The notes: a model not told the origin generated them from the letters alone. A stretch of 64,000 nucleotides of DNA from Bacteroides nordii WAL 11050 = JCM 12987 (GCA_000613465.1 BAJA01000026.1:1-64000); one strand, 5' to 3'; numbered from the stretch's first letter, positions 30,457 to 39,703 are shown. Numbers and translations are program-made.

Positions 30457-31467
30457 TTATCCAATATTTTTTTCTTTGATCAGATATTCTGCAATTTGTA
30501 CAGCATTCAGTGCCGCACCTTTTTTTATCTGATCCCCTACAATCCAGAATGTCAATCCGCAATCATTGGTTAAATCCTTACGGATACGGCCTACATACAC
30601 AGGGTCTTTACCAGCAAGGAATAACGGCATTGGGTATTCCTTTTCTGCTGGATTATCCTGAAGGACAAGCCCTTCACCTTTAGCAAAAGCCTCGCGTGCT
30701 TCTTCTACAGATACAGGACGTTCTGTTTCTATCCAGATACTTTCAGAGTGAGCTCTCAATGCCGGAACACGTACACAAGTTGCACTAACCTTTATGTCCG
30801 AGTGCATGATTTTACGTGTTTCATTATACATTTTCATCTCTTCCTTTGTATATCCATTCTCAGTAAATACGTCAACCTGAGGAATTAGATTAAACGCCAG
30901 TTGATAAGCAAACTTTTCTACGGTGACAGGCTCATTTGCAAGGATCTGACGGTATTGTTCGTAAAGTTCGTCCATAGCTGCTGCACCCGCTCCACTGGCT
31001 GCCTGATAAGTAGACACATGTACAGTTTTTATATGTGAAAGCTGTTCGATGGCTTTCAGTGCAACTACCATCTGGATCGTTGTACAGTTAGGGTTAGCTA
31101 TAATGCCCCGTGGACGGTCTTTGGCATCAACTCCGTTTACTTCAGGAACTACCAAAGGTACATCATTGTCCATACGGAAAGCACTGGAATTGTCAATCAT
31201 TACAGCACCATATTTAGTAATAGTTTCTGCAAATTCTTTGGACGTACCTGCGCCAGCCGATGTGAAAGCGATATCTACCCCTTTAAAGTCATCGTTGTGT
31301 TGCAAGAGTTTGACCTCGATCTGTTTACCGCGGAAGGTGTATTTGCTGCCGGCACTACGTTTAGAACCGAACAAAACCAACTCGTCCAACGGGAAATTTC
31401 TCTCATCAAGCACGCGCAGGAACTCTTGTCCTACGGCTCCGCTTACGCCAACAATAGCTACTTTCAT
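30457..31467 (-). CDS. asd: Aspartate-semialdehyde dehydrogenase
   Basis: The product is 336 aa, the usual length. It reduces aspartyl phosphate to aspartate semialdehyde using NADPH, the branch point to lysine/diaminopimelate, threonine and methionine. Visible motifs are VGVSGAVGQEFLRVL at the N-terminus (dinucleotide binding), the active-site Cys128 in NPNCTTIQ, and the C-terminal VPALRAHSESIWIE with the catalytic-type histidine. It is monocistronic, with its own TAnnTTTG promoter and a terminator 20 bases beyond the stop codon. Confidence 0.97.
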   Translation of the reverse strand: MKVAIVGVSGAVGQEFLRVLDERNFPLDELVLFGSKRSAGSKYTFRGKQIEVKLLQHNDDFKGVDIAFTSAGAGTSKEFAETITKYGAVMIDNSSAFRMDNDVPLVVPEVNGVDAKDRPRGIIANPNCTTIQMVVALKAIEQLSHIKTVHVSTYQAASGAGAAAMDELYEQYRQILANEPVTVEKFAYQLAFNLIPQVDVFTENGYTKEEMKMYNETRKIMHSDIKVSATCVRVPALRAHSESIWIETERPVSVEEAREAFAKGEGLVLQDNPAEKEYPMPLFLAGKDPVYVGRIRKDLTNDCGLTFWIVGDQIKKGAALNAVQIAEYLIKEKNIG

Positions 31468-31536
31468 CTTTTTCTTTTGTTTTAATTGAATATTGTATTT
31501 CGCTTACTATTCTTCCGAATAGCAAATAATTGACTG

Positions 31537-31544
31537 CAAAATTA
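31537..31544 (-). promoter_or_regulatory. Bacteroides -7 box of asd
   Basis: On the minus strand this reads TAATTTTG, a full match to TAnnTTTG, 70 bases before the asd start. No clear -33 TTTG was found. Confidence 0.6.
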
Positions 31545-31610
31545 TAACATTCTGGCATATAATTGATAACTTTTTTGTTATTTTGCAGAGAAAACGTAAA
31601 ACTTAGATAT

Positions 31611-33746
31611 ATGCAGTGGCCCGATTTTAATTTAAACCTACCTATAACAGATCCTACATGGATATTTCTCCTTGTACTTCTTATCATATTGTTTGCTCCT
31701 ATGGTGTTGGGCCGGCTTCGTATTCCACATATAATCGGAATGATTCTGGCTGGTGTGGTGATTGGTGAACATGGATTCAATATTCTGGCACGCGATAGTA
31801 GTTTTGAACTTTTTGGAAAAGTAGGTCTCTATTATATAATGTTTCTGGCCGGACTGGAAATGAACATGGGGGATTTTAAACAGAATCGTGGTAAAGCTGT
31901 GGTATTAGGACTGTTGGCATTTGTCATTCCTATGGCGTTGGGGTTTATCACTAACATGACGGTATTGAAATATGGGTTCATTACCTCTGTATTACTCGCC
32001 AGTATGTATGCTTCCCATACGCTTGTGGCCTATCCTATTGTGATTCGTTACGGAGTATCGCGTCATCGGAGCGTAAGTATTGCCGTTGGAGGAACAGCGG
32101 TTACCGATACATTGACTTTGTTGGTGCTGGCGGTTATTGGTGGATTGTTTAAAGGGGAGTCTTCAGAGATGTTCTGGTTATGGCTGGTAGTTAAAGTTAT
32201 TTTCCTGGGTTTTCTTATTATCTTCTTTTTCCCTCGTATCGGGCGTTGGTTTTTTCGAAAGTACGATGACAATGTGATGCAGTTTATCTTTGTTCTTGCG
32301 ATGGTTTTCCTGGGAGCCGGATTGATGGAGTTTGTAGGAATGGAAGGTATTTTGGGAGCATTTCTTGCCGGATTGGTATTAAACCGTCTCATTCCCCATG
32401 TCTCTCCGTTAATGAATCATCTGGAGTTTGTGGGTAATGCTTTGTTCATTCCATACTTCCTGATTGGAGTGGGAATGTTGATTGATATTAAAATTCTCTT
32501 TGGGCATGGTGACGCTTTAAAAGTAGCAGTAGTAATGACTACTGTTGCATTGGCGAGTAAATGGATTGCTTCGTGGCTTACTCAGAAAATCTATAAGATG
32601 AAAGCTATCGAAAGGGAGTTGATGTTTGGTCTTAGTAATGCACAGGCGGCAGCTACGTTGGCAGCTGTGCTTGTGGGCTATAATATTATTTTGCCTGACG
32701 GTGAGCGATTATTGAATGAGGATGTGTTGAATGGTACTATTGTATTAATTCTGTTCACTTGCATCATCAGCTCGTTTGCTACTGAACGGGCTGCCCGCAA
32801 GCTCGCTATGCATGAAGCACAACTGGATACGGAAAATAGTAAAAAGGAGACACCTGAGAAGATTTTGATTCCGGTGGCAAACCCGGATACTATTGATGAT
32901 TTGATAAACTTGTCTTTGCTGATCCGGGATTCTAAACAAAAAAATAATTTGCTGGCGTTGAATGTCATTAATGATAACAGTAGTTCGGAACGTTTGGAGT
33001 TGTGTGGTAAAAGAAACCTGGAACGTGCTGCTATGATAGCTGCATCAGCGGATGTACCTTTGTCACAGGTGAGCCGGTATGATCTTAATATTGCTTCCGG
33101 TATTATCCATACAGCAAAAGAATATGAAGTGACGGATGTGGTAATCGGATTGCATCGTAAGGTCAATATTGTAGACTCTTTCTTTGGTAATCTGGCAGAT
33201 AGTTTGTTGAAAGGGTTACATAGGGAAGTAATGATAGCCAAGTTCCTAATGCCGGTTAATACGCTTCGGCGTATTATTATTGCTGTCCCTCCGAAGGCGG
33301 AGTATGAAGCCGGATTTCAGAAATGGGTGGAGCATTTTTGTCGTATGGCAAACATTTTGGGATGTCGTGCGCACTTCTTTGCGAATGAGCAGACGTTGGG
33401 ATACTTACAGCAATTGGTGAAAAAGAAATATGGATTGACCATGACAGATTTCTCCCGTCTGGATGATTGGGGAGACTTGCTATTGCTTACCGGTCAAGTG
33501 AATTATGATCATTTACTGGTTATAGTCAGTGCTCGCCGGGGATCTATCTCTTATGATCCGGCTTTTGAAAAGTTACCGGCCCAACTCGGGAAGTATTTCT
33601 CAAATAATAGCCTTATTATTTTATATCCGGATCAGTTGGGAGAACCACAGGAAGCTATTTCTTTCTCAAATCCACGTGGTAGTAATGAGTCGCAGCATTA
33701 TGAAAAGGTAGGTAAGTGGTTTTATAAATGGTTTAAGAAAAATTGA
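31611..33746 (+). CDS. CPA2-family cation:proton antiporter with C-terminal Usp-like region
   Basis: The product is 711 aa from the ATG at 31611. An ATG at 31563 would add 16 residues but overlaps a promoter-like TTATTTTGC at about 31580 and lacks the family pattern, so it was rejected. About twelve hydrophobic segments make up residues 15-400 (RIPHIIGMILAGVVIGEHGF, HTLVAYPIV, GILGAFLAGLVLNR), the Kef/NhaP-like monovalent cation/proton exchange domain. Residues 430-700 are soluble, with two universal-stress-like halves (KILIPVANPDT, VIGLHRKVNIVDSFFG). It acts at the inner membrane in pH or K+/Na+ balance; the exact ion is not evident. It overlaps tcdA at TGATG. Confidence 0.92.
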   Translation: MQWPDFNLNLPITDPTWIFLLVLLIILFAPMVLGRLRIPHIIGMILAGVVIGEHGFNILARDSSFELFGKVGLYYIMFLAGLEMNMGDFKQNRGKAVVLGLLAFVIPMALGFITNMTVLKYGFITSVLLASMYASHTLVAYPIVIRYGVSRHRSVSIAVGGTAVTDTLTLLVLAVIGGLFKGESSEMFWLWLVVKVIFLGFLIIFFFPRIGRWFFRKYDDNVMQFIFVLAMVFLGAGLMEFVGMEGILGAFLAGLVLNRLIPHVSPLMNHLEFVGNALFIPYFLIGVGMLIDIKILFGHGDALKVAVVMTTVALASKWIASWLTQKIYKMKAIERELMFGLSNAQAAATLAAVLVGYNIILPDGERLLNEDVLNGTIVLILFTCIISSFATERAARKLAMHEAQLDTENSKKETPEKILIPVANPDTIDDLINLSLLIRDSKQKNNLLALNVINDNSSSERLELCGKRNLERAAMIAASADVPLSQVSRYDLNIASGIIHTAKEYEVTDVVIGLHRKVNIVDSFFGNLADSLLKGLHREVMIAKFLMPVNTLRRIIIAVPPKAEYEAGFQKWVEHFCRMANILGCRAHFFANEQTLGYLQQLVKKKYGLTMTDFSRLDDWGDLLLLTGQVNYDHLLVIVSARRGSISYDPAFEKLPAQLGKYFSNNSLIILYPDQLGEPQEAISFSNPRGSNESQHYEKVGKWFYKWFKKN

Positions 33747-34456
33747 TGGAAAACTGGAAGCAAAGAACAGCACTCTTGTTAGGTGAAGAGAAGATGGAGC
33801 GGTTGCGTAATGCCCATGTACTTGTAGTCGGTTTGGGTGGAGTAGGTGCTTATGCAGCAGAGATGATTTGCCGTGCCGGAGTGGGGCGAATGACGATTGT
33901 AGATGCTGATACGGTTCAGTCTACCAATCTAAACCGTCAGTTACCGGCTTTGCATTCTACCCTGGGAATGCCTAAAGCCAATATATTGGAAGCAAGGTTC
34001 AAAGATATTAATCCGGAACTGGAGTTAAAAGTGTTACCCGTTTTTCTGAAAGACGAAAATATCCCGGAACTGCTGGATGCTGCCCGATATGATTTCATTG
34101 TTGATGCCATAGATACGTTGAGTCCTAAATGCTATCTCATTTATCATGCTTTGCAACGCCGCATTAAGATTGTATCCAGTATGGGAGCCGGTGCAAAAAG
34201 TGATATAACTCAAGTTCGTTTTGCCGACCTTTGGGATACCTATCATTGCGGATTGAGTAAAGCTGTCCGAAAACGCTTACAAAAAATGGGAGTTAAACGA
34301 AAAGTGCCGGTAGTATTTAGTACAGAACAAGCTGATTCTAACGCTGTACTGCTCACTGATGATGAAATGAATAAGAAGTCAACTTGCGGTACGGTGAGTT
34401 ATATGCCTGCCGTCTTTGGTTGCTATCTGGCAGAGTATGTAATAAAACGATTATGA
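33746..34456 (+). CDS. tcdA: tRNA threonylcarbamoyladenosine dehydratase (TcdA/CsdL-type, ThiF/E1 fold)
   Basis: The product is 236 aa from the ATG at 33746, which overlaps the antiporter stop codon (TGATG). The nucleotide-binding GLGGVGAYAAE lies at about 29-39, with DADTVQSTNLNRQ, the ATP-contacting VDAIDT and the C-terminal STCGTVSYMPAVFG typical of TcdA rather than ThiF or MoeB; no second rhodanese domain is present. It cyclises t6A37 to ct6A in tRNAs reading ANN codons, using ATP. The translational coupling with the antiporter probably reflects co-transcription only. Confidence 0.9.
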   Translation: MENWKQRTALLLGEEKMERLRNAHVLVVGLGGVGAYAAEMICRAGVGRMTIVDADTVQSTNLNRQLPALHSTLGMPKANILEARFKDINPELELKVLPVFLKDENIPELLDAARYDFIVDAIDTLSPKCYLIYHALQRRIKIVSSMGAGAKSDITQVRFADLWDTYHCGLSKAVRKRLQKMGVKRKVPVVFSTEQADSNAVLLTDDEMNKKSTCGTVSYMPAVFGCYLAEYVIKRL

Positions 34457-34466
34457 ATAATTATTC

Positions 34467-34552
34467 AATGTGCTGATATGCCAATGTGCCAATTGGTATG
34501 TTACTATAGTGCAGCCTATTGGCACATTGGCATATTGCCACATTAGCACATT
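34467..34552. repeat. Imperfect inverted repeat between tcdA and lolD
   Basis: The left arm (34467-34493, starting AATGTGCTGATATGCCAATG) is the near-complement of the right arm (34518-34552, starting ATTGGCACATTGGCATAT and ending AGCACATT). The two unit words TGCCAATGTGCCA and AGCACATT recur inside the arms. The right arm ends six bases before the lolD start, so the hairpin could hide the lolD ribosome site. It looks like a dispersed REP-type element. Confidence 0.7.
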
Positions 34553-34557
34553 ATTAT

Positions 34558-35214
34558 ATGATAAAATTAGAAGGAATTACTAAAAGTTTCGGTTCTTTAC
34601 AGGTTCTCAAAGGTATTGATCTGGAGATAAATAAAGGAGAAGTTGTAAGTATTGTCGGACCAAGTGGTGCCGGTAAAACTACTCTGTTGCAGATTATGGG
34701 TACGCTTGATGAACCAGATGCCGGACATGTCTATATTGATGGTACAAATGTCAGCAGGATGAAAGAAAAAGAGCTCTCTGCTTTTCGTAATAAGCATATC
34801 GGCTTTGTTTTTCAGTTTCATCAGTTACTTCCTGAATTTACAGCATTGGAAAATATCATGATTCCCGCATTGATAGCCGGGGTATCTTCCAGGGAAGCCA
34901 CAGCGCATGCATTAGAGATACTGAACTTTATGGGATTGGCAGAGCGTGCTTCTCATAAACCTAATGAACTCTCCGGTGGAGAAAAACAACGGGTTGCTGT
35001 AGCCCGTGCTCTTATCAATAATCCGGCAGTAATATTAGCTGACGAGCCTTCTGGTAGCCTGGATACGCATAATAAGGAAGAATTACATCAATTGTTTTTT
35101 GAACTTCGTGACCGTTTAGGACAGACATTTGTGATCGTAACCCATGATGAGGGGCTAGCTCAGATTACAGATCGTACTGTCCATATGATAGATGGTATAA
35201 TTAATAAGTGTTAA
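34558..35214 (+). CDS. lolD: ABC transporter ATP-binding protein of the LolD/MacB type
   Basis: The product is 218 aa from the ATG at 34558; a frame-open extension upstream to 34519 is made of repeat sequence and was rejected. Walker A GPSGAGKTT (34-42), Q-loop FVFQFHQLLP, signature LSGGEKQR, Walker B VILADEPSG and the H-loop THDE are present. Length and sequence fit the LolD/FtsE/MacB group. LolD powers lipoprotein release from the inner membrane, but no LolC/E gene is adjacent, so the name rests on similarity only. A terminator follows. Confidence 0.87.
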   Translation: MIKLEGITKSFGSLQVLKGIDLEINKGEVVSIVGPSGAGKTTLLQIMGTLDEPDAGHVYIDGTNVSRMKEKELSAFRNKHIGFVFQFHQLLPEFTALENIMIPALIAGVSSREATAHALEILNFMGLAERASHKPNELSGGEKQRVAVARALINNPAVILADEPSGSLDTHNKEELHQLFFELRDRLGQTFVIVTHDEGLAQITDRTVHMIDGIINKC

Positions 35215-35352
35215 TACGAAGGGGGAAATTCTAAAAAATGATACCATATGGCTGATTGGTTATTAATATTAATCAATTAGCTGTATCTTTATATCGCTTC
35301 TCTACAGAAGTCTGTGAAGATAGTAGGTAGAGTGTTTGTTTTGTTTGTGTGT

Positions 35353-35386
35353 GATGCATTCTTATCTAGTGTGATAAGGATGCATC
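35353..35386 (+). terminator. Terminator after lolD
   Basis: GATGCATTCTTATC (35353-35366) and GATAAGGATGCATC (35373-35386) form a 14-bp stem with one mismatch and a 6-base loop, followed by TTTTTTA. It lies ten bases from the stop codon of the convergent HHH gene. Confidence 0.85.
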
Positions 35387-35395
35387 TTTTTTATT

Positions 35396-36301
35396 TCAAT
35401 GAAAACTAACATAAGGTGATATCCGTTCAAAATCTTTTTCAGAAAATTCATCATAGAGTTTGAATTGGCTCAGACTCTCTATTTCTCCTTTTTTCTTACG
35501 GTACTCAACAATAACCTTTGCCTGGTAGAAATTGATGTAAGGATGTGCTCTAAGTCTTTCAATTCCTGCTTTATTCAGGTTTATCCGTTGGGTCTCATTC
35601 TTGTTAACAAACAACCATTCATGTAGTTTATCCGTATCCAAATGAATATCTTGCAGTTGCTCTACTTGGTAGAATCCTCCCAGTTTTTTCCGATATCCTA
35701 CAATCATACGGGCGATAGCGCTTCCTATACCCGGGATTTTTTTTAATTCAGTGGTGTCAGCCTGGTTTAAGCTGATTGTTGTTCCACTCGGATATTTGTA
35801 ATATTGTAGAGTATCCCGCGGTTCCTGATGACTAAACAGGCGAATTGTGTCCTGTTCTTTCGGTATATCTGCTATGGATATATAAGGTTCGAGAGTTGTG
35901 TATTGCTTTTCTGTCAATCCATATACTTTTTGGAAGTCACTCTGTTTGCGAAAGCGTCCTCCTTTGGCACGGTATTTCAAAATATTCTTTGCTATCCATA
36001 GCGGAAGTCCCAGGTTAAGAAAAGTAATAGAGTCTGCCGTATTAGGATCGAAAGAAGCGAGTATTACTTCTCGTTTTTCATACTGGTATTTTTTAGAACT
36101 TACTTCTTTTTGTTGTTCTTTTTCTTTTAGTGATGCCATGAAAATGGCATACTCTTCTTCGAATTTTTGGTTATCTTCAATTTTTGCTACTTCTCTTGGC
36201 GGTATAAACCATGAAGCTGTACCGACCAAAATAATCAAAGCGGCAAGAATTATGATACCTTGCCGTTCTGTACGCGAAAAGTAGAAAAAGTCTTTCCACA
36301 T
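35396..36301 (-). CDS. Membrane-anchored ComEA-like helix-hairpin-helix protein
   Basis: The product is 301 aa. One membrane segment lies near residues 16-33 (IIILAALIILVGTASWFIP), with a coiled, charged linker after it. Three HhH-type units follow: LNLGLPLWIAKNILKYRAKGG (about 92-112), LKKIPGIGSAIARMIVGYRKK (about 183-205) and INLNKAGIERLRAHPYINFY (about 238-258). This is the ComEA layout; ComEA binds DNA outside the inner membrane for uptake, but the Bacteroidetes members are mostly uncharacterised. The gene abuts the NSS transporter (gap one base), so they share a transcript. Confidence 0.85.
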   Translation of the reverse strand: MWKDFFYFSRTERQGIIILAALIILVGTASWFIPPREVAKIEDNQKFEEEYAIFMASLKEKEQQKEVSSKKYQYEKREVILASFDPNTADSITFLNLGLPLWIAKNILKYRAKGGRFRKQSDFQKVYGLTEKQYTTLEPYISIADIPKEQDTIRLFSHQEPRDTLQYYKYPSGTTISLNQADTTELKKIPGIGSAIARMIVGYRKKLGGFYQVEQLQDIHLDTDKLHEWLFVNKNETQRINLNKAGIERLRAHPYINFYQAKVIVEYRKKKGEIESLSQFKLYDEFSEKDFERISPYVSFH

Positions 36302-36302
36302 A

Positions 36303-37669
36303 TTACTTGAGTAATCCTAACTCATTGATAAAGATACAGGAGATTGCAATAGGTGCAATATATTTCAGGATAAAGATAATGAGTTTATAAACCGGGACTT
36401 TCAGTGTACCATCGTTTGTAATCTCGCTCCAGACGATTTTCTTGTCCAGATACCACCCGGTGAATATTGAGATACACAACCCACCCAGTGGTAACATGAT
36501 TTTTGCGGTGACAAAATCAAATAGGTCGAACATTCCTAATCCGAAAATAGTAATACCTTTTGTTACTCCAAGTGACAGAGAACAGAGTATACCGAGGAAG
36601 ATGCACCCTCCTGTAACAAATAATGCTGCCCGGTGGCGAGTAAACTTAAACTCTTCGTGCAAGTAAGCTGTAACAACTTCATGCAAAGAGATAGTAGAAG
36701 TAAGAGCTGCCACTGCCAGCAGTACATAAAACATCACAGAGAATATATACGCCAATAACGGCACTCCACTGAATGCTTGCTGGAATACATTAGGCAGGGT
36801 GATAAAGATGAGGCTTGGACCTGCATCCGGCTGAATACCCACAGAGAAAGCAGCCGGGAAGATGATGAATCCTGCAAGTACGGCTACAATTGTATCAATA
36901 ATCCCTACACTGAAAGCTGTCTTAGTTAAATTGGTCTTTTTGCTAAAATAGGAAGCATAGGTACAAAGACACCCCATCCCTAAACTAAGTGAGAAAAAAG
37001 CTTGTCCCATTGCACTTAAGAATACATTTCCGTCTACCTTGCTGAAATCTGGTTTGAGTAGAAACTCGATACCTCTGCTTGCTCCTGGCAAAGACACAGA
37101 ACATATTACTAATATAAGGATGATAATAAACAGCATAGGCATCATTATCTTGGAAGATTTCTCTATTCCCTTCTCTACGCCTTTCACAATAATAAAATGA
37201 GTACCGAGTAGAAATAGGATCAGCCAAATCGCCGGTCGCCATGGGTTGCTTGAGAAAGTCTGGAATGAAGAAATAAACTCATCCGGAGTTTTACCTGAAA
37301 AACCGTTGGTTAATGCTTCGAAAATATATTCGAGCGTCCATCCGGCCACTACCGAATAATAACTGAGAATAAGAAAGCCGGCAAGTACTCCCATACGTCC
37401 TACCCAACGCCAATGCGTACCGGGAGCTAACTTTTGATAAGCTCTGGCGGTGTTTGCGCGAGAATGGCGTCCAATAAGAAATTCGGATACCATGATCGGA
37501 AGTCCCAGAAGAAAAATACAACCCAGATAAATAATGATAAAAGCGGCACCGCATGATTACCGGTTTCGTATGGAAATCTCCATATATTACCCAGTCCTAC
37601 AGCTGATCCTGCAGAGGCAAGTATCACCCCCAACTTAGTGCCAAAGTTCGCTCTGTCATTTTTAGTCAT
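36303..37669 (-). pseudogene. Neurotransmitter:sodium symporter (NSS/SNF) family transporter, frameshifted
   Basis: The start at 37669 gives the NSS signature GVILASAGSAVGLGNIWRFPY (about 14-34) and then reads into a stop at 37427. The rest, from IMVSEFLIGRHSR onward, is in another frame and continues to 36303 (about eleven membrane segments). Restoring one base at about 37551 (GCATG to GGCATG on the coding strand) gives GNHGGAAFIIIYLGC, as expected for the family, and a 455-aa protein. NSS carriers import amino acids or similar solutes with Na+. Substrate is not predictable. It is followed by the HHH gene and shares a back-to-back promoter region with the VanZ-like gene. Confidence 0.87.
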
Positions 37670-37718
37670 AAAAGCTTTATTTATCTTACAATTCGATATA
37701 TTTATCTTACTTAAACAT

Positions 37719-37748
37719 GCAAATATAAGAAATGTTCCTTATATTTGC
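37719..37748. promoter_or_regulatory. Palindromic divergent promoter of the NSS and VanZ-like genes
   Basis: GCAAATATAAG (37719-37729) and CTTATATTTGC (37738-37748) form an exact 11-bp inverted repeat. Each arm contains a perfect TATATTTG -7 box, one for each direction, so the two promoters are mirror images 8 bases apart and must share upstream DNA. Confidence 0.72.
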
Positions 37749-37772
37749 CCAACATCTGTAATTTATTTAGAT

Positions 37773-38180
37773 ATGCTTTATTATATTAAGAAATACCCGG
37801 TTTCTCTGTTAATTATTCTGGTAGTTATCTACCTGTCGTTTTTTAGACCACCTTCAACAGAGTTAAGCAAAATACCCAATATAGATAAAATTGTTCATTT
37901 TTGTATGTATTTCGGTATGTCCGGCATGTTGTGGCTGGAGTTTTTGCGTACTCACAGAAAAGGAGATTCTCCTATGTGGCATGCATGGGTCGGTGCCTTT
38001 GTTTGCCCGGTATTGTTTAGCGGGTGTGTAGAGTTGTTACAGGAGTATTGTACAACGTATCGTGGAGGAGATTGGTTAGACTTTACAGCCAATTCTTTGG
38101 GGGCAATCTTTGCCAGTCTTATCGGTTACTATTGGATACGCCCCCGGATGCTGAAACAAACAATAAAAGGGAAACAGTAG
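37773..38180 (+). CDS. VanZ-like family membrane protein
   Basis: The product is 135 aa from the ATG at 37773, which lies 25 bases after the promoter box; the longer frame from 37638 runs through that promoter and was rejected. Four hydrophobic stretches (LLIILVVIYLSFF, IVHFCMYFGMSGMLWLEF, WVGAFVCPVLFSGCVELLQ, SLGAIFASLIGYYW) and the pattern DKIVHF...ELLQ with GDWLDFTANSLGA mark the VanZ-like family. The function is not settled; family members are linked to envelope stress and teicoplanin resistance. It converges with murF. Confidence 0.85.
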   Translation: MLYYIKKYPVSLLIILVVIYLSFFRPPSTELSKIPNIDKIVHFCMYFGMSGMLWLEFLRTHRKGDSPMWHAWVGAFVCPVLFSGCVELLQEYCTTYRGGDWLDFTANSLGAIFASLIGYYWIRPRMLKQTIKGKQ

Positions 38181-38204
38181 CAGATTATAGATAATCTGCT
38201 ACTG
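38175..38204. terminator. Bidirectional terminator containing both stop codons
   Basis: CAGTAGCAGATTAT (38175-38188) and ATAATCTGCTACTG (38191-38204) are exact arms of 14 bp around a 2-base gap. The TAG of the VanZ-like gene (38178-38180) and the TAA of murF (38185-38187 on the minus strand) both lie in the left arm. Confidence 0.75.
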
Positions 38205-39483
38205 AACTAAGTTTTATTCCGTTAGAGCCCTTTATTAAGATGGTATAATCTTTAGGCTTATCGGTCTGTAATGCCTGTATAAGTTCCTGGGCATTGGAGT
38301 ATGTCTGGTATGAATGTTCGGCTGCAGCAAACAGGTTTCCAACAAATATGACTTTCTCAAACTCGCATGCTTTAATGAAGTCTACTATCTTTTGGTGCTC
38401 AGCTGCACTTTCAGCTCCCAGTTCGCGCATATCTCCTAATATTAGCATCTTATGCGCAACTGTCATTTTATTAAAGTTCTCCAGTGCTGCCATCATACTT
38501 GTAGGATTGGCATTATAAGCATCGATAATCAGTGTGTTCTCGGCTGTTTTTTTCAGCTGCGAACGATTGTTTTGCGGAGCATATTCAGTGAGTGCTTTAT
38601 TTATTTTTTGCGGTTCAACTTTAAAGAAGCGTCCGATAGTAATAGCAGCCAAAGCATTAGTGAAATTATATTCTCCTATTAACAGGGTTTCTACTTCGTA
38701 ATTTTCACCGTTCTTTCCTGCTTTCCATTCAAAGGTAAGGTAAGGCGAGTTCCCAGTCACATGACCATTGACATAGAGTGATTCATCATTTCCGTAAGGT
38801 ATTTGATTCAGTCCGGAAGCAATATTCATAAGATATGGATTGTCGTGGTGAATGAAGATAATTGCACCTTCTTTCTTACGCAGAAAATCATACAGTTCTC
38901 CTTTGGTTTTTATAACTCCTTCAAATGAGCCGAAACCCTCGAGGTGTGCTTTACCCACGTTAGTAATAATGCCGTAATCCGGCTCGGCTATCTCTGCTAA
39001 GAATTTAATTTCTCCCGGATGATTGGCTCCCATTTCGATGACTGCAAGGTCATGTTCTGCTTTCAGGCGAAGAAGGGTAACAGGTACTCCAATGTGGTTG
39101 TTTAAATTACCTTGCGTATAAAGAATATTATAGGATTGTGACAGTACGGCTGAGATCAATTCTTTGGTGGTTGTTTTCCCGTTAGTTCCGGTAATACCAA
39201 TGATCCGGGTACCTAATTGCCTACGATGGTAGTTGGCCAGTTGTTGTAAAGTTTCGATGCAACTGTCTACAAGGATGTAGCGTTTGTCACCTTTCACTGC
39301 ATGAGCTGCTTCGTCAACAATTGCGTATGCGCACCCGTCGTTAATAGCTTGTGTGGCGAAAGCATTCCCATTGAATGAATCACCTTTGAGGGCAATGAAC
39401 ATAGAGCCTTTAGGGCAATTGCGGCTATCGGTAGTTACTGTATTACATTCCAGAAATATCTGGTAGAGAGCAGAGAGTTCCAT
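38185..39483 (-). CDS. murF: UDP-N-acetylmuramoyl-tripeptide--D-alanyl-D-alanine ligase
   Basis: The product is 432 aa. It adds D-Ala-D-Ala to UDP-MurNAc-tripeptide, the last cytosolic step of the peptidoglycan precursor. The ATP loop GTNGKTTTKELI lies at 99-110; NLNNHIGVPVTLL, VIEMGANHPGEI and the late IIDAYNANPTSM and LGDMRELG are typical Mur ligase signatures, and the short DSRNCPKGSMFIALKG N-terminal motif (19-34) separates MurF from MurE. It is alone in its transcription unit, with its own promoter. Confidence 0.96.
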   Translation of the reverse strand: MELSALYQIFLECNTVTTDSRNCPKGSMFIALKGDSFNGNAFATQAINDGCAYAIVDEAAHAVKGDKRYILVDSCIETLQQLANYHRRQLGTRIIGITGTNGKTTTKELISAVLSQSYNILYTQGNLNNHIGVPVTLLRLKAEHDLAVIEMGANHPGEIKFLAEIAEPDYGIITNVGKAHLEGFGSFEGVIKTKGELYDFLRKKEGAIIFIHHDNPYLMNIASGLNQIPYGNDESLYVNGHVTGNSPYLTFEWKAGKNGENYEVETLLIGEYNFTNALAAITIGRFFKVEPQKINKALTEYAPQNNRSQLKKTAENTLIIDAYNANPTSMMAALENFNKMTVAHKMLILGDMRELGAESAAEHQKIVDFIKACEFEKVIFVGNLFAAAEHSYQTYSNAQELIQALQTDKPKDYTILIKGSNGIKLSSVADYL

Positions 39484-39511
39484 ATTCTTTCTATAGTTAT
39501 AAAGACAGCAG

Positions 39512-39519
39512 CAAAGATA
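39512..39519 (-). promoter_or_regulatory. Bacteroides -7 box of murF
   Basis: On the minus strand it reads TATCTTTG, an exact TAnnTTTG match, about 30 bases upstream of the murF start. Confidence 0.65.
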
Positions 39520-39668
39520 GAGTATAATCTTGAATCGTGTGAAAAGAATAGCCGGAAATCTCTTCCTTTTCTTTTTATTTGATAAGATTCTTTCTTAATG
39601 AGCACTAAGAGAATGCCGTATCCGGTACAATTTCTTGTGATAATAGGCGGTTACTTGCTTTTTTTCTC

Positions 39669-39676
39669 TACATTTG
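39669..39676 (+). promoter_or_regulatory. Bacteroides -7 box of the folP-cdaA-tldD unit
   Basis: TACATTTG, an exact TAnnTTTG match 28 bases before the folP start, preceded by a T-rich stretch. No good -33 TTTG at 19-20 bases was seen. Confidence 0.65.
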
Positions 39677-39703
39677 CAATAATCTAACCGAAAAACGAGA
39701 TTA

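Noticed and set aside
31563..31611. Earlier ATG for the cation:proton antiporter
   Set aside because: The interval contains a promoter-like sequence and does not fit the family N-terminus.
37638..37773. Longer start for the VanZ-like gene
   Set aside because: It would include the divergent promoter palindrome and overlap the start of the NSS gene.
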